DNA of 64,000 bases. Source: Planctomycetota bacterium. GTDB taxonomy: Bacteria; Planctomycetota; B15-G4. The position numbers and the translations under genes were made by a program. The stretch spans positions 496,001-560,000 of the forward strand of contig BQJR01000001.1 of assembly GCA_021604805.1 (NCBI GenBank), in the 5' to 3' direction. The notes beneath the pieces are model-generated. The model made no database searches. It had not been told where the DNA came from and saw nothing but the letters and a program-made list of their open reading frames with translations. Numbering within the stretch: position 1 is the first letter of the stretch; the number at the start of each line of letters is the position of its first letter. Below, in pieces: positions 53,182 through 61,280 of the stretch.

Positions 53182-53912
53182 GCGCGGGGGCGCTCTCGCG
53201 CAGGCGCGCTGGCGCCGGGTTCGTGATCAGTTGCGAGCACGCCACGGCTCGAGTGCCCGCCGCGTACGCTCCGCTCTTCGCGCACGACCCGCAGCTGCTC
53301 ACGAGCCACCGCGGTTGGGACGCAGGCGCCGCGCAGCTCGCCCGCCGTTTCGCGCGTCGGCTGCGGGCGCCCCTGATCGAAGGGCGCTGCTCGCGACTGC
53401 TCGTCGACCTGAATCGTTCGGAGCGACACCCACGACTGTTCTCGGAGGGTAGCCGCGCACTCCCCGCGCACGAGCGCGCAGCGTTGCTCGACCGCTTTCA
53501 CCGGGAACATCGGGCAGCGGTCGAGGCTGCGATCGCAGGGGCACTGCTCACGGCAGCACGCGTGGTCCACCTGTCCGTGCATTCCTTCACGCCGCACTGG
53601 GACGGTCGCGCGCGCCCCACTCAACTCGGGCTGCTCGACGACCCGCACCGGCCACGCGAACGCGCCTTGTCACGCGCGTGGCGCGCCGAGCTGCTCACCC
53701 GCGAGCCGCAGCTCCGCGTGCACCTCAACCGCCCCTATCGCGGCTGGACCGACGGGCTCGTGAGCCTGCTCAGGCGACGTCATCCAGCCTCGCGCTACTT
53801 GGGTTTCGAACTCGAGTTCAACCAAGCGCACCTCGCCGCCGCCCCCGCGTGGGTCGACACGCTGTGTGCGACCATGAGCGAGCTGCGTGCCGAAGCGTCG
53901 GGCTCGCGTTGA
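53178..53912 (+). CDS. N-formylglutamate amidohydrolase family protein
   Basis: 244 residues. Family motifs are FVISCEHATARVPAAYAPLF, LTSHRGWDAGAAQLARRFAR, CSRLLVDLNRSERHPRLFSE, HLSVHSFTPHWDGRARPTQL and LNRPYRGWTDGLVSLLRRRH. The classical enzyme hydrolyses N-formylglutamate in histidine catabolism, but no hut genes are present. In this conserved cluster it more likely opens or trims an amide of the metabolite made by the two ligases. The ATG overlaps the GCS2 stop, making it the last gene of the four-gene operon. Confidence 0.88.
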
Positions 53913-53998
53913 GCCGAACGCTCGCAGCTCGCCCCCGCCTACGCCCACCAGCGTAGCGACAACCCGCGCAGTGCGCGCAACACTGGAGACCGCTGCCC

Positions 53999-54820
53999 GT
54001 GCCCCCGCGAGACCCCGCGATGCTCATCTCGACCCTCATGACGCGCGCTCCGATGTTCGTGTCGCCCAAGACTTCGCTGCACGACGCCTTCGAGCTGATG
54101 ACCTCTGAGGACATCCGCCATCTCCCGGTGCTCGAGCACGGTGCGCTGCGTGGTGTGATCTCGGATCGGGACCTGCTCGAGTCGCTCGGCGCGCCTGGCC
54201 ACGAGACGTCGTCGCCCGGAGCCAGCTCGCAGGTGTGCGACGTGATGGCCTGCCAGCCCGCCACGCTGAGCCCGCAGGACACGGTGGTGTCGGCCGCGGT
54301 GGAGTTCCTCGTGAACCGCATCGGCTGCCTGCCGGTGCTCGAAGGTGCCGAACTCGTGGGCATGCTCACGGAGATGGACATGCTCGCGGCCGCGGCGCGT
54401 CAACTCGAGCCTGCCGACGGACCTCCCACACAGCCCGTCGAAGCACTCATGGCGAAGGTCGTGCACACAGCGGCTCCCGACACCACGCTCACAGAGGCCT
54501 TCGCGCTGATGCGACGTCATCGTGTGCGGCACCTGCCCGTCGTCGACGAGGATCAACTCGTGGGCCTGCTCTCGGACCGCGACCTGCGCGCCGCCATCGG
54601 CAGCGAGCAACCCGACGACCTGCCGATCGCCTCCGTGATGTCGCGCGAACCGCTCACCGTCGGCCCCGAACTCGGCCTGCCCGAGGCGGCGCGGCTCATG
54701 GCCGTGGCCAAGGTGTCGTGCCTGCCCGTCGTGCGCGGCGCTGCACTCCTCGGCTTGCTCTCGCTGACCGACGTGCTCGAACACTGCCTCGAGAGTCTGC
54801 GCGACATGCCCGCGAGCTGA
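53999..54820 (+). CDS. Four-CBS-domain regulatory protein
   Basis: 273 residues made only of CBS domains arranged as two Bateman pairs: residues 12-65 (TRAPMFVSPKTSLHDAFELM, RHLPVLEHGALRGVISDRDL), 80-135 (CQPATLSPQDTVVSAAVEFL, GCLPVLEGAELVGMLTEMD), 155-205 (AAPDTTLTEAFALMRRHRVR, HLPVVDEDQLVGLLSDRDLR) and 218-265 (SREPLTVGPELGLPEAARLM, SCLPVVRGAALLGLLSLTD). Such proteins bind adenine nucleotides and signal energy state; no fused effector is present. The GTG at 53999 has GGAGA upstream; an ATG at 54020 is also possible. Partners are not evident from the neighbours. Confidence 0.88.
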   Translation: MPPRDPAMLISTLMTRAPMFVSPKTSLHDAFELMTSEDIRHLPVLEHGALRGVISDRDLLESLGAPGHETSSPGASSQVCDVMACQPATLSPQDTVVSAAVEFLVNRIGCLPVLEGAELVGMLTEMDMLAAAARQLEPADGPPTQPVEALMAKVVHTAAPDTTLTEAFALMRRHRVRHLPVVDEDQLVGLLSDRDLRAAIGSEQPDDLPIASVMSREPLTVGPELGLPEAARLMAVAKVSCLPVVRGAALLGLLSLTDVLEHCLESLRDMPAS

Positions 54821-54851
54821 GGCCGCCCCCCCCGCATCCCAGTCCACTCGC

Positions 54852-54857
54852 TAGACT
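54852..54857 (+). promoter_or_regulatory. Candidate -10 element TAGACT
   Basis: CGCTAGACT, the same 9-mer as at 10160-10168, lies 30 bases before the ATG of the thioredoxin/propeller gene, with GGGGAG between as ribosome-binding site. Confidence 0.45.
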
Positions 54858-54887
54858 GGGCGGCTCACGCCATCGGGGAGAGCATGC

Positions 54888-57818
54888 ATGCACGGCCTTG
54901 CCGGAAGGTTCCACGCACTGAGTGTCCTCACGATCGCGCTGGCACTGAGCGCCTTCGCCCACGCGAGCGCGATCCACGAGGGCACGCAGTTCTTCGAGGG
55001 CGAACTGACCGAGGCCGCCGAGCTCGCCGCGCGCGACGAACGCCTGCTGGTCATCGTGGGCAGCGCGACCTGGTGCGCCCCCTGCCATCAGATGGCCGAT
55101 CGCAGCTGGCCGCACGGACGCGTGGCGAGCTGGATCGCGGAGCACGCCGTGGCGGTGAAGCTCGACGTGGACAGCTTCCCTCAACGCGCCACGCAGTTGC
55201 GCCTCGGCGCGATCCCGGCCGTGCTGATGCTGCGCGACGGTCGTGAGCTCGGGCGTCACGTGGGAATGCTGTCCGCGCTCGACCTGCTGCAGTGGTTGGA
55301 GAGCACGAGCGCGACCCAGCCGGCAGACGACGCCCCCCGCTTCCAATTCGACGAACTCAACGAGCCGTTCAAGGACAAGGGCATCTCGGCGCGCGACGCG
55401 GAAGCGGATCGACTGCTCGCCGAAGGTCGCGTCGAGGAGGCCTTCGAGGCTTACGTCTGGCTGTGGCAAGAGGGCGCGCTCTACGAACCGGGTTATCGCG
55501 GCGTGCGACGCTCCTATCTCGCCTCCGAACTCGCAAAGCTGGTGCAGGTGCACCCGCCCGCGCGCGAAGCCTTCTACACCATCCTCGACCGCACCGAGGA
55601 ACGGCTGCGCTCCGACGACGTGGCAGAGACCGACTGGGAAGACTTCTGCGTGCTCACCGGCCGCGTGCTCGATGACCCCGACCGTCTCCTCGAGCTGTAT
55701 GCCGAATGGGTCCTCGAAGACGGCAGCGCCGATGCCATGCACCCCATCGCCCAAGCCGCAGTCTTCCAGCAGCTCTACCGCAGCGGCAGCTACGCCGCAG
55801 CCGCGCGCGCCACGCCTCGACTGCTGGAGCGCGCCACAAGACAGCTCGAGTCGATGCACACACGCATCGATCAGTACGCGCGACTTCGCGAACCGAGTCT
55901 GCTCGACTACGCGTACTCGAGCACGGCGGAGAGCCTGGCGCAACTCCACGCGGCCGCGATCGCTGGGGATCGGGAAGGCGTCGCGCGGGAGATCGGCGAC
56001 GTGCTGCGTGAGCACGTGAACGACGAGATCGCGCTGACAGCGCTCGTCGAAGAAGCGCTCTCCACCGACACCGCGCGCGCGATGCATCACGAATGGCTCG
56101 CCGACACCGGCGAGTGGTGGGTCGCGATCGACGACCTCAGGGAACGCCTCTCGGAGGCCTACCGCCCGCCGCCTGAACTCGACCGCGCCACGGCGTCCTC
56201 CCCACCGGGAAGCGCGGACTTCGACCCCAGCGTGGCCGAGGTCGTGGAGGCCGTGGAGACGCTCTTCGACCGAGACGCTGGACTCTTCAGTGCCCTCGGG
56301 AAGCGCAGGCGGTTCGCGAACTGGGGCGACGACGCCGTGCCGGCACTGCGCGTGCTTCTCGCCGACAGCTTCGCCGACGACAACGAGTTCGCGCTCTTCG
56401 AAGCGCTGCGCCAATGCGGCACCGAGAGTTGCCTCGACTTGGTGATCGACGCACTGGCAGGACGCACGCAGGTCGACGCCGACTCCTTCCACTGGCACCT
56501 CGACCAACTCACGTCGTCGAGCGAAGTGCGCGCGTTGCTCCACGAGCGCCCCGAGTTCAAGTCGCTCATGTTCGAACTCGCGACCTCCAACAGCGCCTAC
56601 GACCAACGTCACTTCTGCGGTGTCGCGGGTGCGATGGCCTGGCCCGACAGCCAGCCGCATCTCGAACACATGCTCGAAGACCCCGACGCCGCGCTGCGCG
56701 AGGCGGCGGCGGTGGCGCTCGGACGCCTCACCGGCGAGGCCGTCACGGCGCGGAAGGCGCAGCGCAGCGTTCCGGCGGAACGCTTGCAAGCCGGCCTGCT
56801 CGGTGAGCCGATCCAGCTCTCGGTCTCGCGCGACGAACCGGCGCACTTCACGTCGAGCGAACCGATCGCTGTGGTCCAGCCACTCACAGCCTCCTTCGTC
56901 CGCGACGCGAACGGAGACTCCGCGTTAGCGGTGAGCCTCGGCGCCGGATATCGCACGCTCGATGCTCAGGGAGCGCTCACACCGCTCGTGCGTCTGCCCA
57001 GCTTCGCGACCAGCATGCGGAGCCACGAGCCCGGGCCAGGGCAGGCGCTGCAAACGCTCGTGCTCGCGAGCGGCGCTCCCACGCTGAGCGCTCAGGAGCT
57101 GCTCGCGCTCGACGCGAACGGCGCGCTGCTCTGGCGTTGGCGAAGCGACGACGGCTCGATCAGCGACGCCGCGCCGGTCTTCACGGAGACAGGCGCGGCC
57201 GGGGTCGTCGTCGCCGCGAACAGTGAGCTCGTCGGGCTCGATCTTCAGGGCCAAGTGCGTTGGCGCCGCGAGGCCTTCACGCCCGCCTACGAGCTCGCCA
57301 CCCACGCTCGACTCCCCGGCCTCGTCCTCACCGTGTTCGGCGACCTCAAGGTCTTCGACGTCGAGGAGAACCGGCTCAGCGACTCTCCGCGCGAGCTCTC
57401 GGCGCCCGCCTACGTGACGTCGATGGAGTTGTTCCCCGCCGCCGACGGCACGCCCGCGTTGGTCGTGAGCGGCAGCGGTGAACAGGGCATGTTCGTGCTG
57501 GCTCGGCTCGACCTCACAGGCCGCGTCGCATGGCAAGCCGAGATCCCGGAACGTGTGCAGAGCCTCGCGCTGCTCGAAACCGAACACGACGAACGACTCA
57601 TCGCGGTCGCGACCGCTGCCCTCGAACTCTTGATCTTCGACGAGCACGGCACGCTGCTGAACGTGACCGATCTCCCCGACCCCAACTTTGGTGGACGCTC
57701 CGGCCCGATCACGCTGAGCGCGGGCACGCTCGCGGACGGACGTTCAGCCCTCGCCGTGAAGCTGATGACCTTCGGCTACCTGTACCCGCTCGACTTGAGT
57801 GTGCTCGACGGGCGCTGA
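54888..57818 (+). CDS. Exported thioredoxin-like protein with helical-repeat and beta-propeller regions
   Basis: 976 residues. A signal peptide (FHALSVLTIALALSAFAHAS) precedes a thioredoxin-fold domain at about residues 30-145 with the redox motif Trp62-Cys63-Ala-Pro-Cys66 (VGSATWCAPCHQMADRSWPH) and the cis-Pro region LGAIPAVLMLRDGRELGRHV. Residues 150-480 are helical with TPR-like character (LLAEGRVEEAFEAYVWLWQE). Residues 480-620 look like HEAT units (EALRQCGTESCLDLVIDALA; DPDAALREAAAVALGRL). From about 650 on, short strands with LDANGALLWRWRS, LDLQGQVRWRRE and FDEHGTLLNVTDLPD indicate a PQQ-like propeller. The combination suggests an extracytoplasmic redox or scaffold protein; the target is unknown. 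Confidence 0.8.
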   Translation: MHGLAGRFHALSVLTIALALSAFAHASAIHEGTQFFEGELTEAAELAARDERLLVIVGSATWCAPCHQMADRSWPHGRVASWIAEHAVAVKLDVDSFPQRATQLRLGAIPAVLMLRDGRELGRHVGMLSALDLLQWLESTSATQPADDAPRFQFDELNEPFKDKGISARDAEADRLLAEGRVEEAFEAYVWLWQEGALYEPGYRGVRRSYLASELAKLVQVHPPAREAFYTILDRTEERLRSDDVAETDWEDFCVLTGRVLDDPDRLLELYAEWVLEDGSADAMHPIAQAAVFQQLYRSGSYAAAARATPRLLERATRQLESMHTRIDQYARLREPSLLDYAYSSTAESLAQLHAAAIAGDREGVAREIGDVLREHVNDEIALTALVEEALSTDTARAMHHEWLADTGEWWVAIDDLRERLSEAYRPPPELDRATASSPPGSADFDPSVAEVVEAVETLFDRDAGLFSALGKRRRFANWGDDAVPALRVLLADSFADDNEFALFEALRQCGTESCLDLVIDALAGRTQVDADSFHWHLDQLTSSSEVRALLHERPEFKSLMFELATSNSAYDQRHFCGVAGAMAWPDSQPHLEHMLEDPDAALREAAAVALGRLTGEAVTARKAQRSVPAERLQAGLLGEPIQLSVSRDEPAHFTSSEPIAVVQPLTASFVRDANGDSALAVSLGAGYRTLDAQGALTPLVRLPSFATSMRSHEPGPGQALQTLVLASGAPTLSAQELLALDANGALLWRWRSDDGSISDAAPVFTETGAAGVVVAANSELVGLDLQGQVRWRREAFTPAYELATHARLPGLVLTVFGDLKVFDVEENRLSDSPRELSAPAYVTSMELFPAADGTPALVVSGSGEQGMFVLARLDLTGRVAWQAEIPERVQSLALLETEHDERLIAVATAALELLIFDEHGTLLNVTDLPDPNFGGRSGPITLSAGTLADGRSALAVKLMTFGYLYPLDLSVLDGR

Positions 57819-57844
57819 ACGCGAAGCGCAGCGGCGACGCGTGC

Positions 57845-60031
57845 TCAACCCTCGGCGCCGAGCTCCTCCACGTCGATACCGAGCTTGCGCACGCGCGACT
57901 CCACAGCTTTCGGCTGCCGCTGCAACTCGGCGACCATCTGCTTCTTGCTCGCGCCTTCACGGTGCAAGCGACGCAGCGTCTCGTCTTCTTCGGGAGTCCA
58001 GGGTTGGTAGGCGCGCGGGTATCGGCGCTTCATCTCAGCGGCCAACGCGCCCGGCTCCAGGTTCTCGAGCACGGGTTCTGCGACCTTCGCGGGCGACGTG
58101 TCGGTCGGCTCGGTGACCGCGCTGTCGACGCTGTCACTGTCGGCCGTGCCGCTGTCCGCGCTCTCGTTGTCTGGCAGATCCCCGGGCCGGATGTCGATGT
58201 CCAGCTTGCGGATGCGCGTCTCCACGGCCTTGGGTTGCCGACCGAGCGCGTCGGCCATGGCATCCAGCGAGAGCCCTTCGGCGAACACGCGTGAGAGGTG
58301 CGCGTCTTCCTTCTCGGTCCAGCGTTGATAGGCACGCGGGTAACGCGCCTTCACTTCGGCCGGCGTGCGCGGCGGCGGCGGCTTGCGCTTGCCGCGCGTC
58401 ACGACCAGCGGATCGGTCTGCGTGTTCTGGCTCTCGACGCGGTGCTCGCGCGCTTCAGCGTTCGGGCGCGCAACCACCGGACCGTTCGCGACCTCGGGCG
58501 TGCTGCGCGAGCGCGCGGGACGCGCCACCGGACGAGCCCCTGCGAGCGGGCGCACCACCTGACGCGGCTTCCCCACCGGCGTCGAGTGCGGCTTCGCTGC
58601 GGGCGTGGCTTGCGCGCGCGGCGTGGGCTGTGTCGGCGTGGGGGCGGCGGCCTGCGGCTGCGCCGGCACCGCCGGGCGCGAGCTGGGTGGCGCGGGCACG
58701 GGAGCTTTCGTCTCCGCCAGCGCAGCGGCTGCGGCTTCGGCTGTGGAGATCGGCGCGGCGGGCTCCGCGGCCGGTGCCGCAGGTTCGGGCGCCGGCGCGG
58801 GTTCAGGTTCCGGTTCCGGTTCCGGTTCGGGCTCGACGAACAAATCGCGCTGCGACGCGGGCGCCGGCGGACGCGGCGCCGAGGCGCCCAGTGCTTCGGC
58901 TTCGGCGTCGTCGAGGAACTGCGGCTCGCTGCGTCCGCTGCCGAGCGGACCGTAGGTGGCGAGCGGCGCGGCGCAACGGAACTCCTCTTGTGCGAGCGCG
59001 ATGCCGATCACGCGCGCGGCGCCACCGTCGAGCAGAACGCGCGCGGCTTCATCGAGCGTGGCGCCGGTGTGCCGCGTGTCGTCGACCACGACCACCGTGC
59101 GGCCGCTCAAGTCGACTTTGCCGCGCATCGTCATCGAGCCGTCCATTCCCTTCTCACGACGCTCGCGTCCGCGGCGCGATTGCTCGCCCGGGTCCGCGGC
59201 GAACTCCAACAAGCGCGTGGTCGTGAGGCCGGTAGCGGCCTTGAGTCGCCCCATGTAGTCCTGCATCGAGTCGGACGCGCCGGTGTGCGGCGGGATCCAA
59301 GTGAGCACCGCGCCCTCGCGCGCGCTGCCCAAGGCGTGCGCCACGAGCGTGACGCCCAACTCCACGACTTCGGTGTGCCAGCTGCCCGCGCGTCCTTGCT
59401 GGATCCACTCGGCGAGACGGTTGCGCGGGTTCTCGCGCGCACGCCCGCCGACGCGGCAGGTGTAACGCTCGAACTGCGCTTCGAGTGACACGCCGGGCAG
59501 GTCGGTTTCGTAGTCGCCGGCGAGCGAGAACACCTGCTCGTCGTCGAAGAAGCTCTCCACGAACGGGAACAACAGATCGGGGGCGCGCGCGAGCGGCACG
59601 TGGTTGCGGATCGTGGCCGTGGTGAGACCGGCGCGTTGCGCGGCTTCGAGATCGTCGCTCGAATCACCCACGGCGAGCACGCGCGGACTCGCGGCGACAC
59701 CCAGACGCGCCAACGCTTCGAGCAGCGGGTGCGGCGACGGTCGGTGCAACACCGTGTCGTGGAAGCCCACCACCACGATCGGGTAGGCCAGGTGCTGCTC
59801 GGCGAACCAGCGCCCCATGGCGGCCTCGGGACTGTTGGTCACGATCGCGATCGGAGTGCCTGCCTCGATCAGCCGACCCAACACGTCCACAAAGGGTTGC
59901 CCGTTCGGGTCGCGGATGAGCGGCACGCCCTTGGCGCCCGCGAAATACATCGGTGCGCCCTTCGTTGGGCGCCCGCGACTGAGGTCCACCAACGTGTCCT
60001 CGAAGTCGAAGATGACCGCGTCCCATGCCAT
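57845..60031 (-). CDS. HAD hydrolase - phosphoribosyltransferase - tandem Myb/SANT-like fusion protein
   Basis: 728 residues from the ATG at 60031, which has AGGAGGGG upstream. Residues 1-150 are a HAD-type domain: IFDFEDTLVDLSRG (motif I, D-x-E instead of D-x-D), IAIVTNSPEAAMGRWF (motif II) and VLAVGDSSDDLEAAQRAG (motif IV). Residues 190-390 are a ComF-like type I phosphoribosyltransferase, with the PRPP loop VVVVDDTRHTGATLDEA near residue 320. A Pro/Ala/Glu-rich linker (about 410-590) contains a Glu-Pro repeat. The C terminus has two Myb/SANT-like three-helix units of the form YPRAYxxWxxxED (YPRAYQRWTEKEDAHLSRVF and YPRAYQPWTPEEDETLRRLH), each ending in RQPKAVExRxRKL. I know no described protein with this order; nucleotide-linked chemistry tied to DNA is a guess. 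Confidence 0.8.
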   Translation of the reverse strand: MAWDAVIFDFEDTLVDLSRGRPTKGAPMYFAGAKGVPLIRDPNGQPFVDVLGRLIEAGTPIAIVTNSPEAAMGRWFAEQHLAYPIVVVGFHDTVLHRPSPHPLLEALARLGVAASPRVLAVGDSSDDLEAAQRAGLTTATIRNHVPLARAPDLLFPFVESFFDDEQVFSLAGDYETDLPGVSLEAQFERYTCRVGGRARENPRNRLAEWIQQGRAGSWHTEVVELGVTLVAHALGSAREGAVLTWIPPHTGASDSMQDYMGRLKAATGLTTTRLLEFAADPGEQSRRGRERREKGMDGSMTMRGKVDLSGRTVVVVDDTRHTGATLDEAARVLLDGGAARVIGIALAQEEFRCAAPLATYGPLGSGRSEPQFLDDAEAEALGASAPRPPAPASQRDLFVEPEPEPEPEPEPAPAPEPAAPAAEPAAPISTAEAAAAALAETKAPVPAPPSSRPAVPAQPQAAAPTPTQPTPRAQATPAAKPHSTPVGKPRQVVRPLAGARPVARPARSRSTPEVANGPVVARPNAEAREHRVESQNTQTDPLVVTRGKRKPPPPRTPAEVKARYPRAYQRWTEKEDAHLSRVFAEGLSLDAMADALGRQPKAVETRIRKLDIDIRPGDLPDNESADSGTADSDSVDSAVTEPTDTSPAKVAEPVLENLEPGALAAEMKRRYPRAYQPWTPEEDETLRRLHREGASKKQMVAELQRQPKAVESRVRKLGIDVEELGAEG

Positions 60032-60304
60032 GGGAGCCCCTCCTGGTGTCTGAATCGATCGGTTGACGCCTTGGCTCGGAGCGCGACCTGCGAGGATCGA
60101 TCCGAAGCGCGGACGCTGAAAACTCAGCGGGCGTAGAGCGCGACCGACCGCCAGGGCGAGCGTCACTCCGGGAGCAAGTATGGGGCAGTGCGCAGGCGCT
60201 CTCAAGGATCGAGATCGCAGAAGACTCTGCGCGCGCAGAGCGGTGTCGCTCTCCGGGGAGCGCGGGTCAAGGCGCCCCACCGACTCGACCGATAAAGGGG
60301 CCCC

Positions 60305-61264
60305 ATGAAGGCCCCAGACCCCAGTTCCCCCGCCCGCTCACCTGCCTCGCCCCTGGTTCGCGAGCCGACTCAGGCGGAGCTCGACGTCTATCTCGCGGAT
60401 CTGGAAGCGCTGGCGGAGTTCGAAGCGGCGGCCGAGCTCGACCTGGAGCGTGTCGAGGGTTTCGAGCAGTGGCAGCCCACCGCCTACGAGCAGAACTACC
60501 TGCCGGGTCTGCGCCTCGCTGGCATCGCCGACAAGACCGGCGTGTGCCTGCAGAACACCGCCGACCTGCACATGCACACTGAGTGGTCCGACGGTGAGGC
60601 GCTCGACGACGTGCTCGACGCGGCCATGGCCGCGCGCCTCGACGTGATCGCGATCACCGACCACGACGAGATCGACGGCGCGCTCGAAGCGCGACGTCGT
60701 GTGCACGAGCGGCGGCTCAAGATCGCGGTCGTGCCGGGCATCGAAGTCTCGAGTCGCGACGGTCACATCGGCGGACTCTTCGTCACCCAGAAGATCGATG
60801 CGGGCATGTCGGCCGCAGACACGATCGACGCGATCCACGCGCTCGGCGGCATGGCCGTGGCGCACCATCCCTTCGCGCCCCCGTTCATCGAGAAGCTGCT
60901 GCGCGTGAAGTTGGGGTGCGGTGAACTCGTGCACGACCTGCCCTTCGACGCCATCGAGTGCACCAACGCCGTGCCCGGCTACGGTCGCAAGTACAACATC
61001 GAGGCCTGGGAGCAGCTCGAGCAACGTCGCGTGCGCGTGGGCATGACCGGCTCCAGCGACGCGCACGCCGCGCGTTTCGTGGGCAAGGGTCGCACGTACT
61101 TCGCGGGCAACCTCGGCGTGAGTTCCTTGCGGCTCGGCATGCAGCACGGCTTCGTGCACGGCGCCGAAGGTTACTGGCGTTTCCGCGAGAAGGTGCTCTA
61201 CCGCGTGCAGCTCGCGAAGGCGATCTTCCGCAACCTGTTCAAGCGTCAGGGCTCGGTGAACTGA
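60305..61264 (+). CDS. PHP-domain metal-dependent phosphoesterase
   Basis: 319 residues. After an N-terminal helical extension of about 80 residues comes a PHP domain with metal ligands in order: DLHMHTEWSDGEALDDVL (His-x-His), VIAITDHDEIDGALEARR, VVPGIEVSSRDGHIGGLFV, MAVAHHPFAPP and GMTGSSDAHAARFVGKGRTY. PHP proteins of this kind hydrolyse phosphate mono- or diesters such as 3',5'-linked nucleotides; the exact substrate is unknown. Upstream, GATAAA ends about 9 bases before the ATG at 60305, so the message may be nearly leaderless. It is divergent from the HAD-PRT fusion gene. Confidence 0.88.
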   Translation: MKAPDPSSPARSPASPLVREPTQAELDVYLADLEALAEFEAAAELDLERVEGFEQWQPTAYEQNYLPGLRLAGIADKTGVCLQNTADLHMHTEWSDGEALDDVLDAAMAARLDVIAITDHDEIDGALEARRRVHERRLKIAVVPGIEVSSRDGHIGGLFVTQKIDAGMSAADTIDAIHALGGMAVAHHPFAPPFIEKLLRVKLGCGELVHDLPFDAIECTNAVPGYGRKYNIEAWEQLEQRRVRVGMTGSSDAHAARFVGKGRTYFAGNLGVSSLRLGMQHGFVHGAEGYWRFREKVLYRVQLAKAIFRNLFKRQGSVN

Positions 61265-61280
61265 GTCACGCGGCGCTGCG

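Noticed and set aside
58298..59488. Plus-strand frames opposite the HAD-PRT-Myb gene with Gly/Ala-rich products
   Set aside because: Mirror of the Pro/Ala/Glu linker; antisense artefact.
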